The notes: generated by a model not told the origin, from the sequence alone. 60,000 bases of DNA from Adiantum capillus-veneris (GCA_014529385.2 CM043963.1:1680001-1740000), one strand, 5' to 3'. Positions 23,390 through 34,890 are shown, counted from the first letter of the stretch. Translations and numbers: made by a program.

Positions 23390-23454
<65 letters not shown>
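23390..23454. repeat. (GA)n microsatellite
   Basis: About 32 GA units preceded by (AC)n, downstream of the third predicted exon's donor site. Confidence 0.95.
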
Positions 23455-23458
<4 letters not shown>

Positions 23459-23469
23459 AGAGTATTTTA

Positions 23470-25140
23470 ATGTCGTAGGAAACTATCCCAAGAGACCTAC
23501 CCAACTCATGTGTAGGCTGTATCCATGTCCTCTTCGTATCCAACTGAATAAAGTCTGATGAGCCTAGTCTCTATCCTAGTGAGGGAGATGGAGGGTGCAT
23601 CCAGAGAGTACTGAAATAGGGCCTCTCCATACGTCTCTAACCATCCTGGCCTACAGAAGGTCCCATATTTGCACCCCAAACAACATAGCTGAGCCTACTA
23701 AAGTATCAAAGAGCCATAACTTTCTTTGAGGTTCCTGGAACTCCACATCCCTGCCAACTTGGCACCTCTATCACCCTCTAAGTCAATGTAATCAGACACC
23801 TTATCAACATACATACTGAATAGAGTAGGAGACAATGGGCAATCCTGTTTTGCCCCAATGGTGGAGTTAACCAAGTTAGAGATATCCCCTCCGGGGTTGG
23901 CACCCCCATCTCCTACAGTCTGCACATCAATTGAGCTCTCGGTAGCATGTCAAATGCTCTGCAGAAATACACAACGCTACAATAAATCCGTCTCCCATGT
24001 GAGCTGCCCTCCTCAATAATGGCTCTGAGTGTCAGAATATGATCAAGAGTGGAGGAACCCCTCCAGAAACCGGCCTGGCCCTTTGCCCGTACACCCTCAC
24101 CCTCTGCCTAAGTACTCAACTACTGCTCAAGGATGGATGCATACAACCGTGCCAATGTGTGTCCAACCATAATAGTGCGGTAATTCCGAGGCTCTATAGG
24201 ATCACTTGCCTTGAAGATAGGCACAATAGTAGACAACCTCCAAGTCTTAGGTTAACCCCTCACATGTGGTATGATTGAACAACACTGCAAGAACCTCTAC
24301 CAACATATCTCTCGCATGTATAAAGTGCTCTGCTAGGCCATCATGATCATATGCCCTGCTGGTCTTCATCCTGTCAATGGCTCTCTTTACCATCTCAATG
24401 GGTAAAGAAGGTGCTAGTAGGTGGGCAAGGCTCTGTAGGATCTGGAAGGGGGTCCTATCCAGGAACCATGTATAACGATGTCGCATACTGACCCCACACA
24501 TCAAGAGAAGTAATCGTTGGGGGAGGGGACTGCTCATGAAAGAATCACCATGCCTCTCCTGAGTCTCTACTCAAGGACAACTGATACAAGTCTCGCTCCG
24601 CTTGGGCCAAGTAAGCTCATCGTTTCTTCCGTCGCACAAGGTGCCGTAAAGCAATCGGAGGTTTTCTGTAAGTGATGACTTCTAAAAGAAGATCCCTCTG
24701 AAGCTTGTCTCTCATCTCTTTGCACTCCTCATTGTTCCAGCTATTCTGGGGCATGCTCCGAGAATGTCGCCTCTGGCTTGGCTGAGTGTGTGGGTATGCC
24801 TCTGATGCTGCACCATGCAGTGACTTAGTCACAGTAAAGTGGTGCACTCCTCCGCTGGGAGGCTAGGACACCAGCTGTTCATAGACGGCTATAGATCTTC
24901 TCTGTATAAACCGAACCAGTGTGTGGTGTAAATGTATTACGGGTATGTGACCTGCCTCCTGATGTCTGGGCTGTACTATACTGAAATGAAACGGAGAATG
25001 TCAAAAGAGCATGATGCACTGCTACGCCCACTGGTGTAGCTCCCACTATGAAATCCTCAATACAAGGAATAAAGCTTGGCTATGCCATAACATAGTCCAC
25101 TATACTGGCTCTGTGTCTGTGTGGAAAGCATGTGAAACCG
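23470..25140 (-). pseudogene. LINE (non-LTR retrotransposon) ORF2 remnant
   Basis: The minus strand, read right to left, shows the end of the endonuclease (ASIVDYVMA, then IEDFIVGATPVG near 25080-25010). The reverse transcriptase follows: AIDRMKTSRAYDHDGLAEHF, then NYRTIMVGHTLARLYASILE, QAGFWRGSSTLDHILTLRAI, FCRAFDMLPR, and AKQDCPLSPTLFSMYVDKV. These follow the standard LINE RT motif order, including the F-x-x-A-F-D and CPLSPTLF motifs. Numerous stops and frameshifts are present, and the catalytic FADD-type motif is not reached before the element ends near 23470. The copy is dead. Confidence 0.88.
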
Positions 25141-25320
25141 GCTGCTCCAGGAAATCGCTATTCCTCTTACATTTGAGGAGACACTTTCACAACCAAAGTG
25201 GAAATTGGCCATGCAGAAAGAGCTTGATTCCATCAAGAAGAACAACACATGGGTGTTGGTTCCGCGGCCTGCCAAGCGGAAAGTGATCAAAGTCAAGTGA
25301 GTCTACAAGACCAAGTACAA
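25135..25320 (+). pseudogene. Ty1/Copia reverse transcriptase fragment
   Basis: Translation contains PLTFEETLSQPKWKLAMQKE, then LDSIKKNNTWVLVPRPAK and VYKTKYKCNKLG, the N-terminal start of Copia RT. A TGA at about 25298 replaces the Trp of the usual KWVYKTKY. It breaks off after about 60 residues, just before an LTR-like sequence at 25355. Confidence 0.85.
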
Positions 25321-25354
25321 ATGTAACAAACTTGGACACCCCAAGTCTGTAATC

Positions 25355-26240
25355 TGTCGCGACACGAGAGAAAGAGACTCACTTCAACACTTTAATACTT
25401 CAAATAAAAAGACTCGTGATGACACGGCCCGGCGTAGTTCCGTGCCAAGAGGTATTGGCCCCAAAGATTGGCGCCCCTTTTGGTATTTCTTTTATATTAA
25501 TCTTGAAGCAAAGTTATAAGCCCGCGGGTGCTCGCTCTCAGACTCTACGTCTAGATGCCTTGAGAAGTGAACCCCTTGGGTCACTTATAAAGGTTTACAA
25601 GGGTTGCTAAAAAGCAGAGCCCCAAAAACATGAAATCAAAAGCATTAGGCCCAAAATTCCTACGCAAAAGCAGTTGCGCAAATTCGTACGTTGCCACGTC
25701 AGCACTGTCAGCGTGAAACGTGGGATTACGTACGCCTTCCACGTCAGCAGTCCATACACCTACCACGTCATCAGCGTCCGTACAGTCTGTCCGCCACTTG
25801 TCTGCCACGTCACTGTCCGGACAGGCATGCCATGTCATCGGTTTGTGACATACCCCTGTTATGTCCTGCTCATAGGAGAGGGATCTAGCCTAGATGCCGT
25901 CGGGATGGGCATCTAGTGTCCGAGCGGACGTAGTGTGAACCCGGCTAGTGTGGCCGGCCATTATTACAAAAGGGAGGCCAAGGCCTCATTTACAGTTATC
26001 GACCCCCACTGACAGAGTGCCAGTGGTTAGCCCGCGAGGCTAGGAGTGCGCGAGGTCACCTCAAGGAGGTGAGGCCGGGTGGTATGGGACGCCCGGTCTT
26101 ACAGGTGCACGCCTATGTCCTCGGATGTTGGCCCCAGCACAGGGGAGCTTCCGGATGGTGGCTATGGTCGGGTGGTTCGTCCGACGCGTGTCTGTAGGCA
26201 GTCTGTGTAGCCGGGAGATCCTTTCTCCGCGTTCGTTTCA
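25355..26240 (+). repeat. 5' LTR of the outer, interrupted retrotransposon
   Basis: It starts TGTCGCGACA (itself palindromic), ends TTTCA, and is directly followed by a primer site. A TATAAA at 25586-25591 could serve as its promoter. No second copy exists in the window, so the left boundary is inferred from the TG...CA rule. The element's interior is split by the chromovirus at 26286. Confidence 0.6.
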
Positions 26241-26252
26241 TGGTATCAGAGC
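26241..26252 (+). other. Primer-binding site of the outer element
   Basis: TGGTATCAGAGC, tRNA-iMet type, immediately after the LTR end. Confidence 0.85.
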
Positions 26253-26285
26253 CGGCTTGGCTGCACGAAGGACTGTGTGCACACC

Positions 26286-27498
26286 TGTCACGTGACACAT
26301 CCCAACCCTATGTGTCCGTGGACAAAGCTACACCATAGCAGGGTTCCCGTCAGTCAAGTCAGTTTAGATTAGCAGTGATCTGGCACTTTTGTGAGTCTAT
26401 TCGTAGACCGTGCATGCCCAATCACTTAGCATAGATGCATATCCTCCGGTTGCACACAGCATGATCATCGGAATTCCCATCAGAATCCATAAGCATCAGC
26501 TAGGGGAATTTTTCAGTGCATTTAGCCTATTTTCCTATTTTTGGTTATTTTCACTTATTATTTTTAAGTGACTTTCCAACAAAAGTAGGTAGGGCAATTT
26601 TGCTAAGTAATATATAAGCAAACCCAAGTTAGCACTTTCTGGCAGAAGAGGTAGCAGGAGCTTCCCACTCAACATGCCACTTCTCAGCAGTACCCCCTCA
26701 GACCATCCCTGGCGTTTTTGCATCTTCTTCCCTTGGCGTTTTTGCATCAACTCAGCAGCCTGGCGTTTTCATCTTCAGTAGCTATCGCCATCATTCCCCA
26801 GTGCTTGGCGTTTTCCCCAGTTACCAGCAGCAACAACAAGCTTTTACTAACGCTAGATAACCCTTGCAAAAGCTCAGCGATTTCAGCCCAAGGCCCAACG
26901 TTTTTGGTTCTTTGACCCATATCTGCCTGGCGTTTTTGGCAAGAGATAAGATCAGCCAGCGTTTTTGTTTCCAGCCCTAAATTGCATCAGACCATAGCAT
27001 TTTCAGCCCTATACACAGTAGCAAATCAGCCCCCAAGATGGTTGCAGATGTTCCCCCATTTTCAGCCATAAAAACGCAGCCAAAATAGTCATTTTCAGCC
27101 ACCGAAACAGTCCCAGAATTCAGCGATTAGAAGATCACGGATTTCAGCCATCAAGTCGTCGTCGTCATCACCGTCGTCGTCATTGGTATAGTCCAACTTG
27201 CATCAGTCCATTGCATACGCGTTGTACACCTTTGTGCAATCAAAGAATAGACCACTCTCGCCGACGAGAGTGGGGCCTTCGGAGGAGGGTTTTACAAACC
27301 TCTCGGTGTCGTATCTCTTCTCTCTCTTTCTCTCAGTCTCATTCATTTGCACGCACAATATCCACTCACTTTGTTCGTGATCATAGCACTCTCCTTAAGA
27401 CGGAAAGCTCTCTCTTTCCCTAAGAACTAAAAGGAACCTTGAGCAATAAAGATCACTAATCTTGAGAAAATACAACATTCATTCCGCTGCACCCTACA
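26286..27498 (+). repeat. 5' LTR of the chromovirus
   Basis: It starts TGTCACGTGACAC and ends CCCTACA before the primer site (1213 bp). A 9-bp hairpin lies at 27252-27273 (CCACTCTCG, 4-base loop, CGAGAGTGG). Short blocks match the LTR at 17133, including AAGTGACTTT and the GGGCAA...TATA region. Confidence 0.9.
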
Positions 27499-27499
27499 T

Positions 27500-27511
27500 T
27501 GGTATTAGAGC
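27500..27511 (+). other. Primer-binding site of the chromovirus
   Basis: TGGTATTAGAGC, one base away from the usual TGGTATCAGAGC (C to T). Confidence 0.85.
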
Positions 27512-28004
27512 TTTGGAAGTGTTCTGCATTACTGAAGGAAAGAACCACAAGAACTTTTTTTGCTTGTTGCGATCGCACGAACCCAAGTTTACTTGGGCGT
27601 GGCGATTCCTAATCGTGTTTTGTTGAAGAGTGACAGGAATCCCAAGAAAGAAGGGCTTGTCCAGCCTCCCCTCGTGTCTCTTTTCACTCATTGAGAGCGG
27701 ACTGTGTACTTAGCGGCCGGCCAATCAACGTGAGGTGGGAAAAAGCAACCTTGGTGTGAGCGCAAGGCCACCAAGGGGTGCACCCGCAGAAAGGAGTAGA
27801 ACTCGGGTGAAGAGAAGATCCTTCTCCAACGCGATTTGCAAGCGAAAGAAAACCTCAAGAACCCCAAGAACCCAAGACCATCAAGACTCAAGAACCTCCA
27901 GAACCTCAAGAACCCAAGATTCTCACGAATCAAGGACCTCAAGAACCTCAAGATCCTCAAGAACCCAAGTTTCTCGCGAGCTTAAGACCCCAAGATCATA
28001 GTGC

Positions 28005-29410
28005 ATGGTCGTCACCCGAAGCGGCATGGATACTTCCCATTCAGATGATGAGCATGAGAGAGGCGACGAAGGATTCTCCCCACCAGGAGATTTTTCCAAC
28101 CCTCCCCCTTCGCCATCTACGCGAGACCCTATGGAGGCAATGGTCAAGCAAATGATGGCCATGATGGATAGACAAGAAGACAAGCGCCTTGCTCAGGACC
28201 GTGAGCGCGACGACAGAATTGCAAGAATGGCCGCGGATCAAGCAGCCAAGGACCGCGAGCGCAACGAAAGAAACGCAAGATTTGCCGCACAACAAGAAGA
28301 AAATCGGCTTGCTCTCGAACGAGAGCGCGCTGAACGAAATGAACAAAAAGCAGAAAAGGAGGCCGAGCGTGAAGCTCAAGGGAGCTTCGCAATCAAGAAT
28401 TTATTGCCCAACTCCTCGCCTTGAAGACCGAACCACCCAAAGATCGTGGGAGCTCGTCAAGTGCATAAGCCACGATGCGGATTCACACAATCCAGTCACA
28501 GAGAAGTTAACTTTCAGTAAGTATGACGGTAAGATGGATGCTATTGTTATTCATTCTTGGTTGCATCAATTTAATGCTTTTTTTGCGACAACTAAGAAAA
28601 CACGCAATAGCAAAGTTTTGACGACAGCTATGTACCTTACCGGTGATGCCATAAATTGGTACCAGGCATGCCAAGAGGCACAGCTAGCCGTGCACCTAGA
28701 GGCAGCTGACGATCTCACGCCCCTCTCTTTTAGTTAGGTTGATTTCCAAGACAAGCTCAAGGCGCAGTTTATGCCACCTTAGTACCTTGCATGATTGAAG
28801 GACGATTGGCGAGCTCTCAAGCAAAATGGTATGCCGGTTATGTCTTTGTCTAATCGTGTGTTGCAGCTTGGTACTCAATTACACAAATCGGATGCGAAGC
28901 GCAAGGAGACATTTCTTTACATCTTGGACGAGTATATCAAGTATGATGTCGAGGTACTCGATTCCATCGATCTCAACAAAGCGGTAGCAATTGCTCTCGC
29001 CCACGAGATGAAGCACAACAAAGGAAAGCCTAAGAAAAACAAGACTTCTCAAGGAACCCCGCAGAATTCTCAAAACACATAGAATGGTAAGAACGGAAAG
29101 AATGGTAATTCTTCTAGACCTTCTTCCTCTAATTCCTCGGAAAAGAACTCTAACAATGAATCTAAGGGTAAAGCTAAAGCACCTGCAAAACCTAAGCTAA
29201 CCCCTGATGAAAAAGCTTCACAAGGAATTATAGGAGGATACGTCACGGCTGAAGAACAAGTGATTTATGCTAAAGAAGGTAGATGTTTTCAATGTCACAT
29301 TAAGAAAAACTATCCTAAGATAGTCCCACCTAAAGAACCAAAGGCACCCGCAACTACCACAAACTCTGTCACAACACAACCTTAATCTTCTCATGACTCT
29401 GACACACACA
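28005..29410 (+). pseudogene. Chromovirus gag
   Basis: ATG at 28005 opens MVVTRSGMDTSHSDDEHERG. Then comes a long charged coiled coil (DRQEDKRLAQDRERDDRIAR and onward), and the Gag core KLTFSKYDGKMDAIVIHSWL with DAINWYQACQEA. A Lys/Ser/Asn-rich linker follows, and a knuckle CFQCHIKKNYPKI that has lost the family's His and last Cys. Frameshifts near 28380 and 28440 and stops at 28735, 28780, 28792, 29080 and 29383 break it. Gag would assemble the particle and bind RNA through the knuckle. Confidence 0.85.
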
Positions 29411-29424
29411 TTAATGAATCTCTC

Positions 29425-29790
29425 ATGAAGTGTTATGGTCATGTAAAAGGACAGCGTTTTATCATATTGTTTGATCCAAACAATATGCATGATGTGATTA
29501 GTCCCCCTCTTGTTGAGAGAGCCCGCTTAGAGGTTAGTCAGAAATCTCCTATCGAGGTTTCTGGCTTCGCTCCTGGTATGGACTCTCTCATCACGAAGGA
29601 GTACCTTGATGTGATGTTTACCGTTCAACAAGCTTCTTTTCCTAGGAAATTTCTTGTGTCTCCTCTCTCAGGATGTGATATGATTTTAGGCATGAAGTAG
29701 TTTCGTGAACTAAACCCTCTCGTTGATTGGGAGGCTCTAACTCTCACTTTGCATGCCAAAACAGATTCCCCCCTCATCATTCGTGCTGAA
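29425..29790 (+). pseudogene. Chromovirus aspartic protease
   Basis: The frame shows FIILFDPNNMHDVISPPLVE, where the family has D-S/T-G-A at the active site; here only the Asp remains. The flap and C-terminal part follow (SPLSGCDMILGMK, then FRELNPLVDWEALTLTLHAK). TAG at 29698 replaces the expected Trp after GMK. Retropepsin would cleave the polyprotein; this one is inactive. Confidence 0.75.
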
Positions 29791-29916
29791 GAGGGCTTGC
29801 ATTCTTTGCCTCTCATCTCGCATGTGCAGGTAAAGCGTGATTTACAACGAGGAGCACAAGCGGCATTCATATATGCTGTCCCAGTTTCCTAGAGCATTCA
29901 GACTCCAGGTAAGTAT

Positions 29917-30760
29917 TTGGAGTTGTTTACGAAATTTAAACATCTCTTTTTGCAGGATGATCTTCCACCTCGTCTCCCACCAGAGCGGCCGGAGGACCAC
30001 CGCATCGAGTTTATAGAGGGAGCGCAGTCGGTCAGTAAGGCTCCCTACCGTTTGAACAAGTCACAGGAGGAAGAGTTAGAGCGACAACTCACGGAGTTGG
30101 TGGCTAGAGGATTCATACGTCCTAGTGTAAGTCATTTTGCTGCCCCTATTTTGTTCGTTCGCAAGAAGGATGATTCGTCTCGTTTGTGTGTGGATTACAA
30201 GACATCAAGCAAGATGACCGTCAAGAACACGTTTTCGATGCCTCGCATTGAGTATATCTTGGATAGGCTCAATGGGGCCAAGGTTTTTAGCAAGGTCGAT
30301 CTCAAGGGTGGATACCATCAGGTACGGTATTCAAAGGCGACATTTTCAAGACTGCCTTTCGCACCAAGCGAGGGCAATGGAGTATATTGTTATGCTTTTT
30401 GGATTGACAGGAGCCGTGGGTACGTTCAATCGTCTCATGGTAGGTCGTTTGAGCGACATGGTAGGTGTATGTGTGTTCATCTTTTTAGATGATATTCTCA
30501 TTTTTTCTGCATCGTGGGAACAACATGAAAGAGATGTTGAAAGGATACTAACTCGTTTGGATGAGTGTCAGTTGTACATTGCAGCTAAGAAATCTGAATT
30601 TTTTCTTACTGAAGTCACTTATCTAGATTATATCATTTCTGCAGATGGCGTCAAGCTAGACCCCGCGAAGGTGGAACAGGTTTGTAATTGGGATTTGCCC
30701 AAAACTGCATATGATGTGAGTTCTTTTCTTGGGTTATGTCAAGCATATAGTTCACACATA
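29917..30760 (+). pseudogene. Chromovirus reverse transcriptase
   Basis: Motifs run in order: YRLNKSQEEELERQLTELVA, PILFVRKKDDSSRLCVDYK, SMPRIEYILDRLNGAKVFSK with VDLKGGYHQVR (first catalytic Asp), then after frameshifts near 30335 the catalytic FLDDILIFS (30484-30510), and LTRLDECQLYIAAKKSEFFL. The next frame carries VEQVCNWDLPKTAYDVSSFL. It copies element RNA to DNA in the particle. Frame changes between fingers and palm prevent a full product. Confidence 0.88.
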
Positions 30761-31230
30761 GAGAATTTTGCACGCATTACTGCACCTATGACTGATGTTT
30801 TGAAAGGGGTAAAGACTCACTGTCAGCGCGTAGACTTGCCTGAGGCAGCCCATGAGGCTTTCACAGCTCTCAAGGTTGCGGTGACAGAAGCACCGTGTCT
30901 TATCCTTGCCTCTTGGGATGACTCCTTTGAGGTATGGACGGATGCAAGCAATGTTGCCATAGGTGCTGTGCTCCAGTAGCACGATCGTCCAGTAGCTTTC
31001 CTTAGCCGGAAGCTCAATAGTGCGGAAAAGAATTATTCAGTTTATGATAAAGAACTTTTGTCTGTCAGTCACTCTCTTAAGCATTGGAAGCATTTTTTGT
31101 ATGGAAGAGAGTTTACAGTGCGCACGGATCATCAAGCACTCAGTGGCTATAGTCTATGCCTAGTGCACATTGGATTGATCGCTAAGCGTGGTGGTCACAA
31201 TTTTTTGAGCAATTTGGCGGTTTGATTGAG
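30761..31230 (+). pseudogene. Chromovirus RNase H
   Basis: SFEVWTDASNVAIGAVLQ provides the first catalytic Asp, then a TAG at 30977-30979 where Gln is expected. It continues with SAEKNYSVYDKELLSVSHSL (catalytic Glu) and VRTDHQALSGY (third Asp). The tail is out of frame after 31140. It would degrade the RNA strand of the hybrid. Confidence 0.82.
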
Positions 31231-32005
31231 TATGTGCCTAGAAAAGCTAACCCTGTTGTTGCAGATGTGTTGAGTCGCAATGGACAGATTTTGGCTCTTG
31301 AGTCAAGAACCACTTTTTCTATACAGGGTGAGTCTTTTGACATCATGAAGAATCAGTATGCAGATTCGGAGTTTGGTAAGTATTGGTTGCAGGCTCTTGC
31401 TTCCCAAGGACCTAGCAACTATCTCATTCGTGATGGATTGTTATTTTTTCGTCAGCGTCTATGTGTGTTGCCCTCTCTCAGGCCAGCCATATTGCATGAT
31501 GCACATGACTCTCTCACGGGTGGGCACAGGGGTATGAACACCACATTGGAAAAGATTGAACGATTTTTCTATTGGCCTAAAATGCGAAATGATGTGTTTA
31601 GTTATGTCACACATTGCACTATATGTCAAAAAGTAAAAGCTCCTCGGGGTAAGCAGTAAGGCCTCTTGCTTCCACTGCCTATTCCCGAGGAACCTTTTCA
31701 GGATATCTCTATGGATTTTGTGACTAACTTACCACCAAGTCAGCATTCAAGGAACTCTCAATGTTTAACTATTGTTGATCGTTTCAACAAATTCTGCATG
31801 TTGATTCCTTGTAAGGCCACAGTTACTGCACAAGATGTTGCACGATTGTTCATAAAGCATTGGTACCCCCTCTGTGGTTTGCCAAAGTCCATTGTTTCAG
31901 ATAGGGATGTTAAGTTTATGTCCAACTTTTGGCTTGTACTCTTTGAAAATTTTGGCACAAAGTTGAATTTTTCATCCGCTTTTCATCCACATGCACAACG
32001 TTTTC
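31222..32005 (+). pseudogene. Chromovirus integrase, core truncated
   Basis: The HHCC zinc domain is intact (HDAHDSLTGGHRG, FYWPKM, HCTICQ). A TAA at 31657-31659 separates it from the core, which has ISMDFVTNLPPS (first Asp) and SIVSDRDVKFMSNF (second Asp). Sequence then jumps from AFHPHAQ directly to the C-terminal region, deleting the part with the catalytic Glu. Integration activity is therefore lost. Confidence 0.85.
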
Positions 32006-32290
32006 CATGTTTCTTGGTTGAAAGTGTTTCAGGGAACACCTCCAAAGGACGTTTTGGAAGAAGAAGAACCGGAGATCATCGATGCATCAGAAATCATGGA
32101 GCCGGAGCAAGTCTTGTTGCATCGGTTTCGTCATGGTTCGAAGAAACAAGTATGACAGTATTTTTTGAAGTTCAAAGATCGACGAACCCATGAAGCGGTG
32201 TGGGTAGACGAAGAGTTCTTCAAGGATTATCCAGAGTTGTTGGCAGCCTACAAGGAAGCCATGCATCTCGGTACCAGTACCTCACTTTAA
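32006..32290 (+). pseudogene. Chromodomain-like integrase tail
   Basis: After the deletion the frame reads VFHVSWLKVFQGTPPKDVLE, PEIIDASEIMEPEQ, then YFLKFKDRRTHEAVWVDEEF, matching a chromodomain's aromatic and W-x-x-E-E pattern. A TGA at 32153-32155 stands where Arg is likely (CGA to TGA). The frame ends at TAA 32288-32290, at the polypurine tract. In chromoviruses this domain steers integration to marked chromatin. Confidence 0.72.
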
Positions 32291-32301
32291 AAAAGAGGGG
32301 A
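32289..32301 (+). other. Polypurine tract of the chromovirus
   Basis: AAAAAAGAGGGGA lies directly before the 3' LTR start TGTCACATGACAC at 32302. Confidence 0.8.
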
Positions 32302-33527
32302 TGTCACATGACACATCCCAACCCTATGTGTCCGTTGGACAAGCTACATCATAATAGGGTTTTCGTCAAGTCCAATAAAGTTAGATTAGGAGTGATCTGG
32401 CACTTTTGTGAGTCTATTCGTAGACCGTGCATGCCCAGTCACTCAGTGTAGATGCATATCCTCTGGTTGCACCTTGCATAAGCATAAGCATTTCCATCAG
32501 ATTCCATCAGAGTCAGTTTGGGGATTTTTCAGATGACTTTATCCCATTTTTTCCTATTTTTGACATTTTTCACTTATTTATTAGGTGACTTTTGTTGGGT
32601 ACTCAGTAGGGCAAATTGGGTAAATTAATTTATAAGCTAACCCAAGTTAGCACAAATTGGCAGATGAGCCAAGGAGCATGCCAGGATACCAAGCAACAGG
32701 TGTTCCCTCCCTCTCTCAGCAAGACCCTCTCCAAGCATCTTGGTGAGGCCCATTTCCCTCGCATCATCCTCAACTTGGGATCGCCCATTCCTCTGGCTGT
32801 CCTAGCGTTTTTCCTCCCATGCAAAATCGCCAGCAAGCAGTGAGAGCTAGCGTTTTTCCATTGGTCAGATCATCGTTTTTAGCAACTACTAACGCCAGAC
32901 AAACCTCAGTCAATTCAACGTTTTCATCAAGCAATTTGCAGTAGATTACCATGGCCGGGTAAGGAGTTATTAAGCACTTGAAAACCTGAAAATTTCAGCA
33001 AGAAAACCTCTGCTGTCCCAATGTTTTTCAACACAAGAAACTTCTCCCCAAAAACACAGCCAAAGAACAGATTATAGCAACGTTTTTCATCATCCTCTCG
33101 ACCAGACAAAAATAGTCATTTTTCAGCAATGAACTCATCAAGAAGCAGTCATTTTCAGCCACCAAGAAGTTCACAGATTTCAGCCTAAGTCACCGTCGCC
33201 ATCACCGTCGTCGTCATCGGCAGAGTTCCATTGCATCAGTCCATTGCATTCACATTGTACGCTTTTGCGCAACCAAGTAGACCACTCTCGCCGACGAGAG
33301 TGGGGCCTTTGGAGGAGGGTTTTACAACCTCTCGGTGTCGTATCTCTTTTCTCCCCTTCTCTTAGTCTCATTCACTTGCACGCACAATATCCACTCACTT
33401 TGTTCGTGATCATAGCACTCTCCATAAGACGGAAAGCTCTCTCTTTCCCTAAGAACTAAAAGGTACCTTGAGTAGTAAAGATCACTAATCTTGAGAAAAT
33501 ACAACATTTACTCCGTTGCACCTTACA
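32302..33527 (+). repeat. Full-length 3' LTR of the chromovirus
   Basis: 1226 bp, TGTCACATGACAC to CCTTACA. It is clearly more diverged from the 5' LTR than the adjacent partial LTR is, especially in 32990-33200. Confidence 0.9.
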
Positions 33528-33955
33528 AAAACGCAGCCAAAACAGTCATTTTCAACCACCGAAACAGTCCCAGAATTCAGCGATTAGAAGATCATAGATT
33601 TCAGCCATCAAGTCGTCGTCGTCATCACCGTCGTCATCATCGGCATAGTCCAACTTGCATTAGTCCATTGCATAAGCGTTGTACACCTTTGTGCAATCAA
33701 AGAATAGACCACTCTCGCCGACGAGAGTGGGGCCTTCGGAGGAGGGTTTTACAAACCTCTTGGTGTCGTATCTCTTCTCTCTCCTTCTCTTAGTCTCATT
33801 CATTTGAACGCACAATATCCACTCACTTTGTTCGTGATCATAGCACTCTCCTTAAGACGGAAAGCTCTCTCTTTCCCTAAGAACTAAAAGGAACCTTGAG
33901 CAATAAAGATCACTAATCTTGAGAAAATACAACATTCATTCCGCTGCACCTTACA
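33528..33955 (+). repeat. Partial LTR fused to the 3' LTR
   Basis: 428 bp matching 27071-27498 of the 5' LTR at the same length with only scattered differences, starting AAAACGCAGCC. The ACACC target duplication follows directly. Confidence 0.9.
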
Positions 33956-34261
33956 ACACCTACAGACTGATTTAAGTCGGATAATTACCATTTCATGCAA
34001 TTTTTGATGAATTAACCGTTTACTCGATTGTTTTCTTCTCATTAGCATGTTTGCAGGTGAAATTTGATGTGCTTTTTGCTGATTTTTGATAAAATTCAAC
34101 AATTTGGCAGGTGAGAATGCTTAAAAATGGAATTTTTCAATGAATTCTATTGATTTTTGACAGAAATTGAAGGATTACTTATTAAATCGCTGGTTTTGGA
34201 TTAAAAATTAGCATACTGTATCCTTTTAAACTACCTCTCTCTGTAAGTCTCTCTGTGCGAA

Positions 34262-34265
<4 letters not shown>

Positions 34266-34311
<46 letters not shown>
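34266..34311. repeat. (GA)n microsatellite
   Basis: About 23 GA units in the leader of the outer element. The surrounding 33961-34890 shows no gene. Confidence 0.95.
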
Positions 34312-34312
<1 letters not shown>

Positions 34313-34890
34313 TACCTCTCCCTGTGCGGGCCTTGAGTTTGCAGGGAGGTTGCGTAGTTTTTTTTCTCTAGCTTGGACTTCTTTGTTTCAACGCTGGCTC
34401 CTAGCTGGAGGCTTCTTCCCATGTTGCTGGAGGCCTTGTGCGTGCTGGCCACGGGCAACCACGCGCCTCTCTTTCCTTAGCAATCTCCACGCGGCACTGG
34501 CAGCGCGTAGGCTTTTTTTTTAACGCTGGGTTTATTTTTTTTAAGAGAGGGGGTGCCCATTAGGGTGCCCATTAGGTAATGTGACCAAGGACATCTGAGT
34601 TTTTTTATAGTATAGGCAGAACACTTTAATTTCTTAAAAGATGAATGTGAACTTGCACATTCATTAAAAAACTCACTTACAGAGTTACAAAGTTTACAGA
34701 AACCTCCCATTTGCTTCTCCCGCTCCTCTCCAAAGCCTACTCTCTCTCACTTTCTCGCGCTCCTGTGCTTCCGCCATCACCTGCTCGCCTTCAGACGCTC
34801 ACGCCGACGCGTACAGTTCCTCGTACTTCAACTTTTCGCGATCAAAAAGTGCAAAAAAGGCCCGGTTTTGCGTGAAACTTCCAGTTTTTC

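Larger units (their letters stand above)
26286..33955 (+). mobile_element. Ty3/Gypsy chromovirus, nested, decayed
   Basis: The element has matching LTRs, an iMet-type primer site, Gag, protease, RT, RNase H, integrase and a C-terminal chromodomain-like segment, in Ty3/Gypsy order. A perfect 5-bp target duplication ACACC lies at 26281-26285 and 33956-33960. It sits inside the leader of the outer element. Many stops and frameshifts, a degenerate protease active site and a deletion through the integrase core make it inactive. After its full 3' LTR there is an extra partial LTR (33528-33955), and the target duplication is outside that piece. Confidence 0.92.

Noticed and set aside
23184-23543. 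Long Arg/Glu or Ser/Leu frames over GA/CT tracts (also near 14830, 34270 and 43660)
   Set aside because: They are dinucleotide repeats read as codons; no coding signal outside the repeats.
27735-28001. Arg/Thr/Ser-rich ORF upstream of chromovirus gag
   Set aside because: Low-complexity AAGAACC-type leader repeats; the same motif occurs in the non-autonomous element's leader near 18420-18520.
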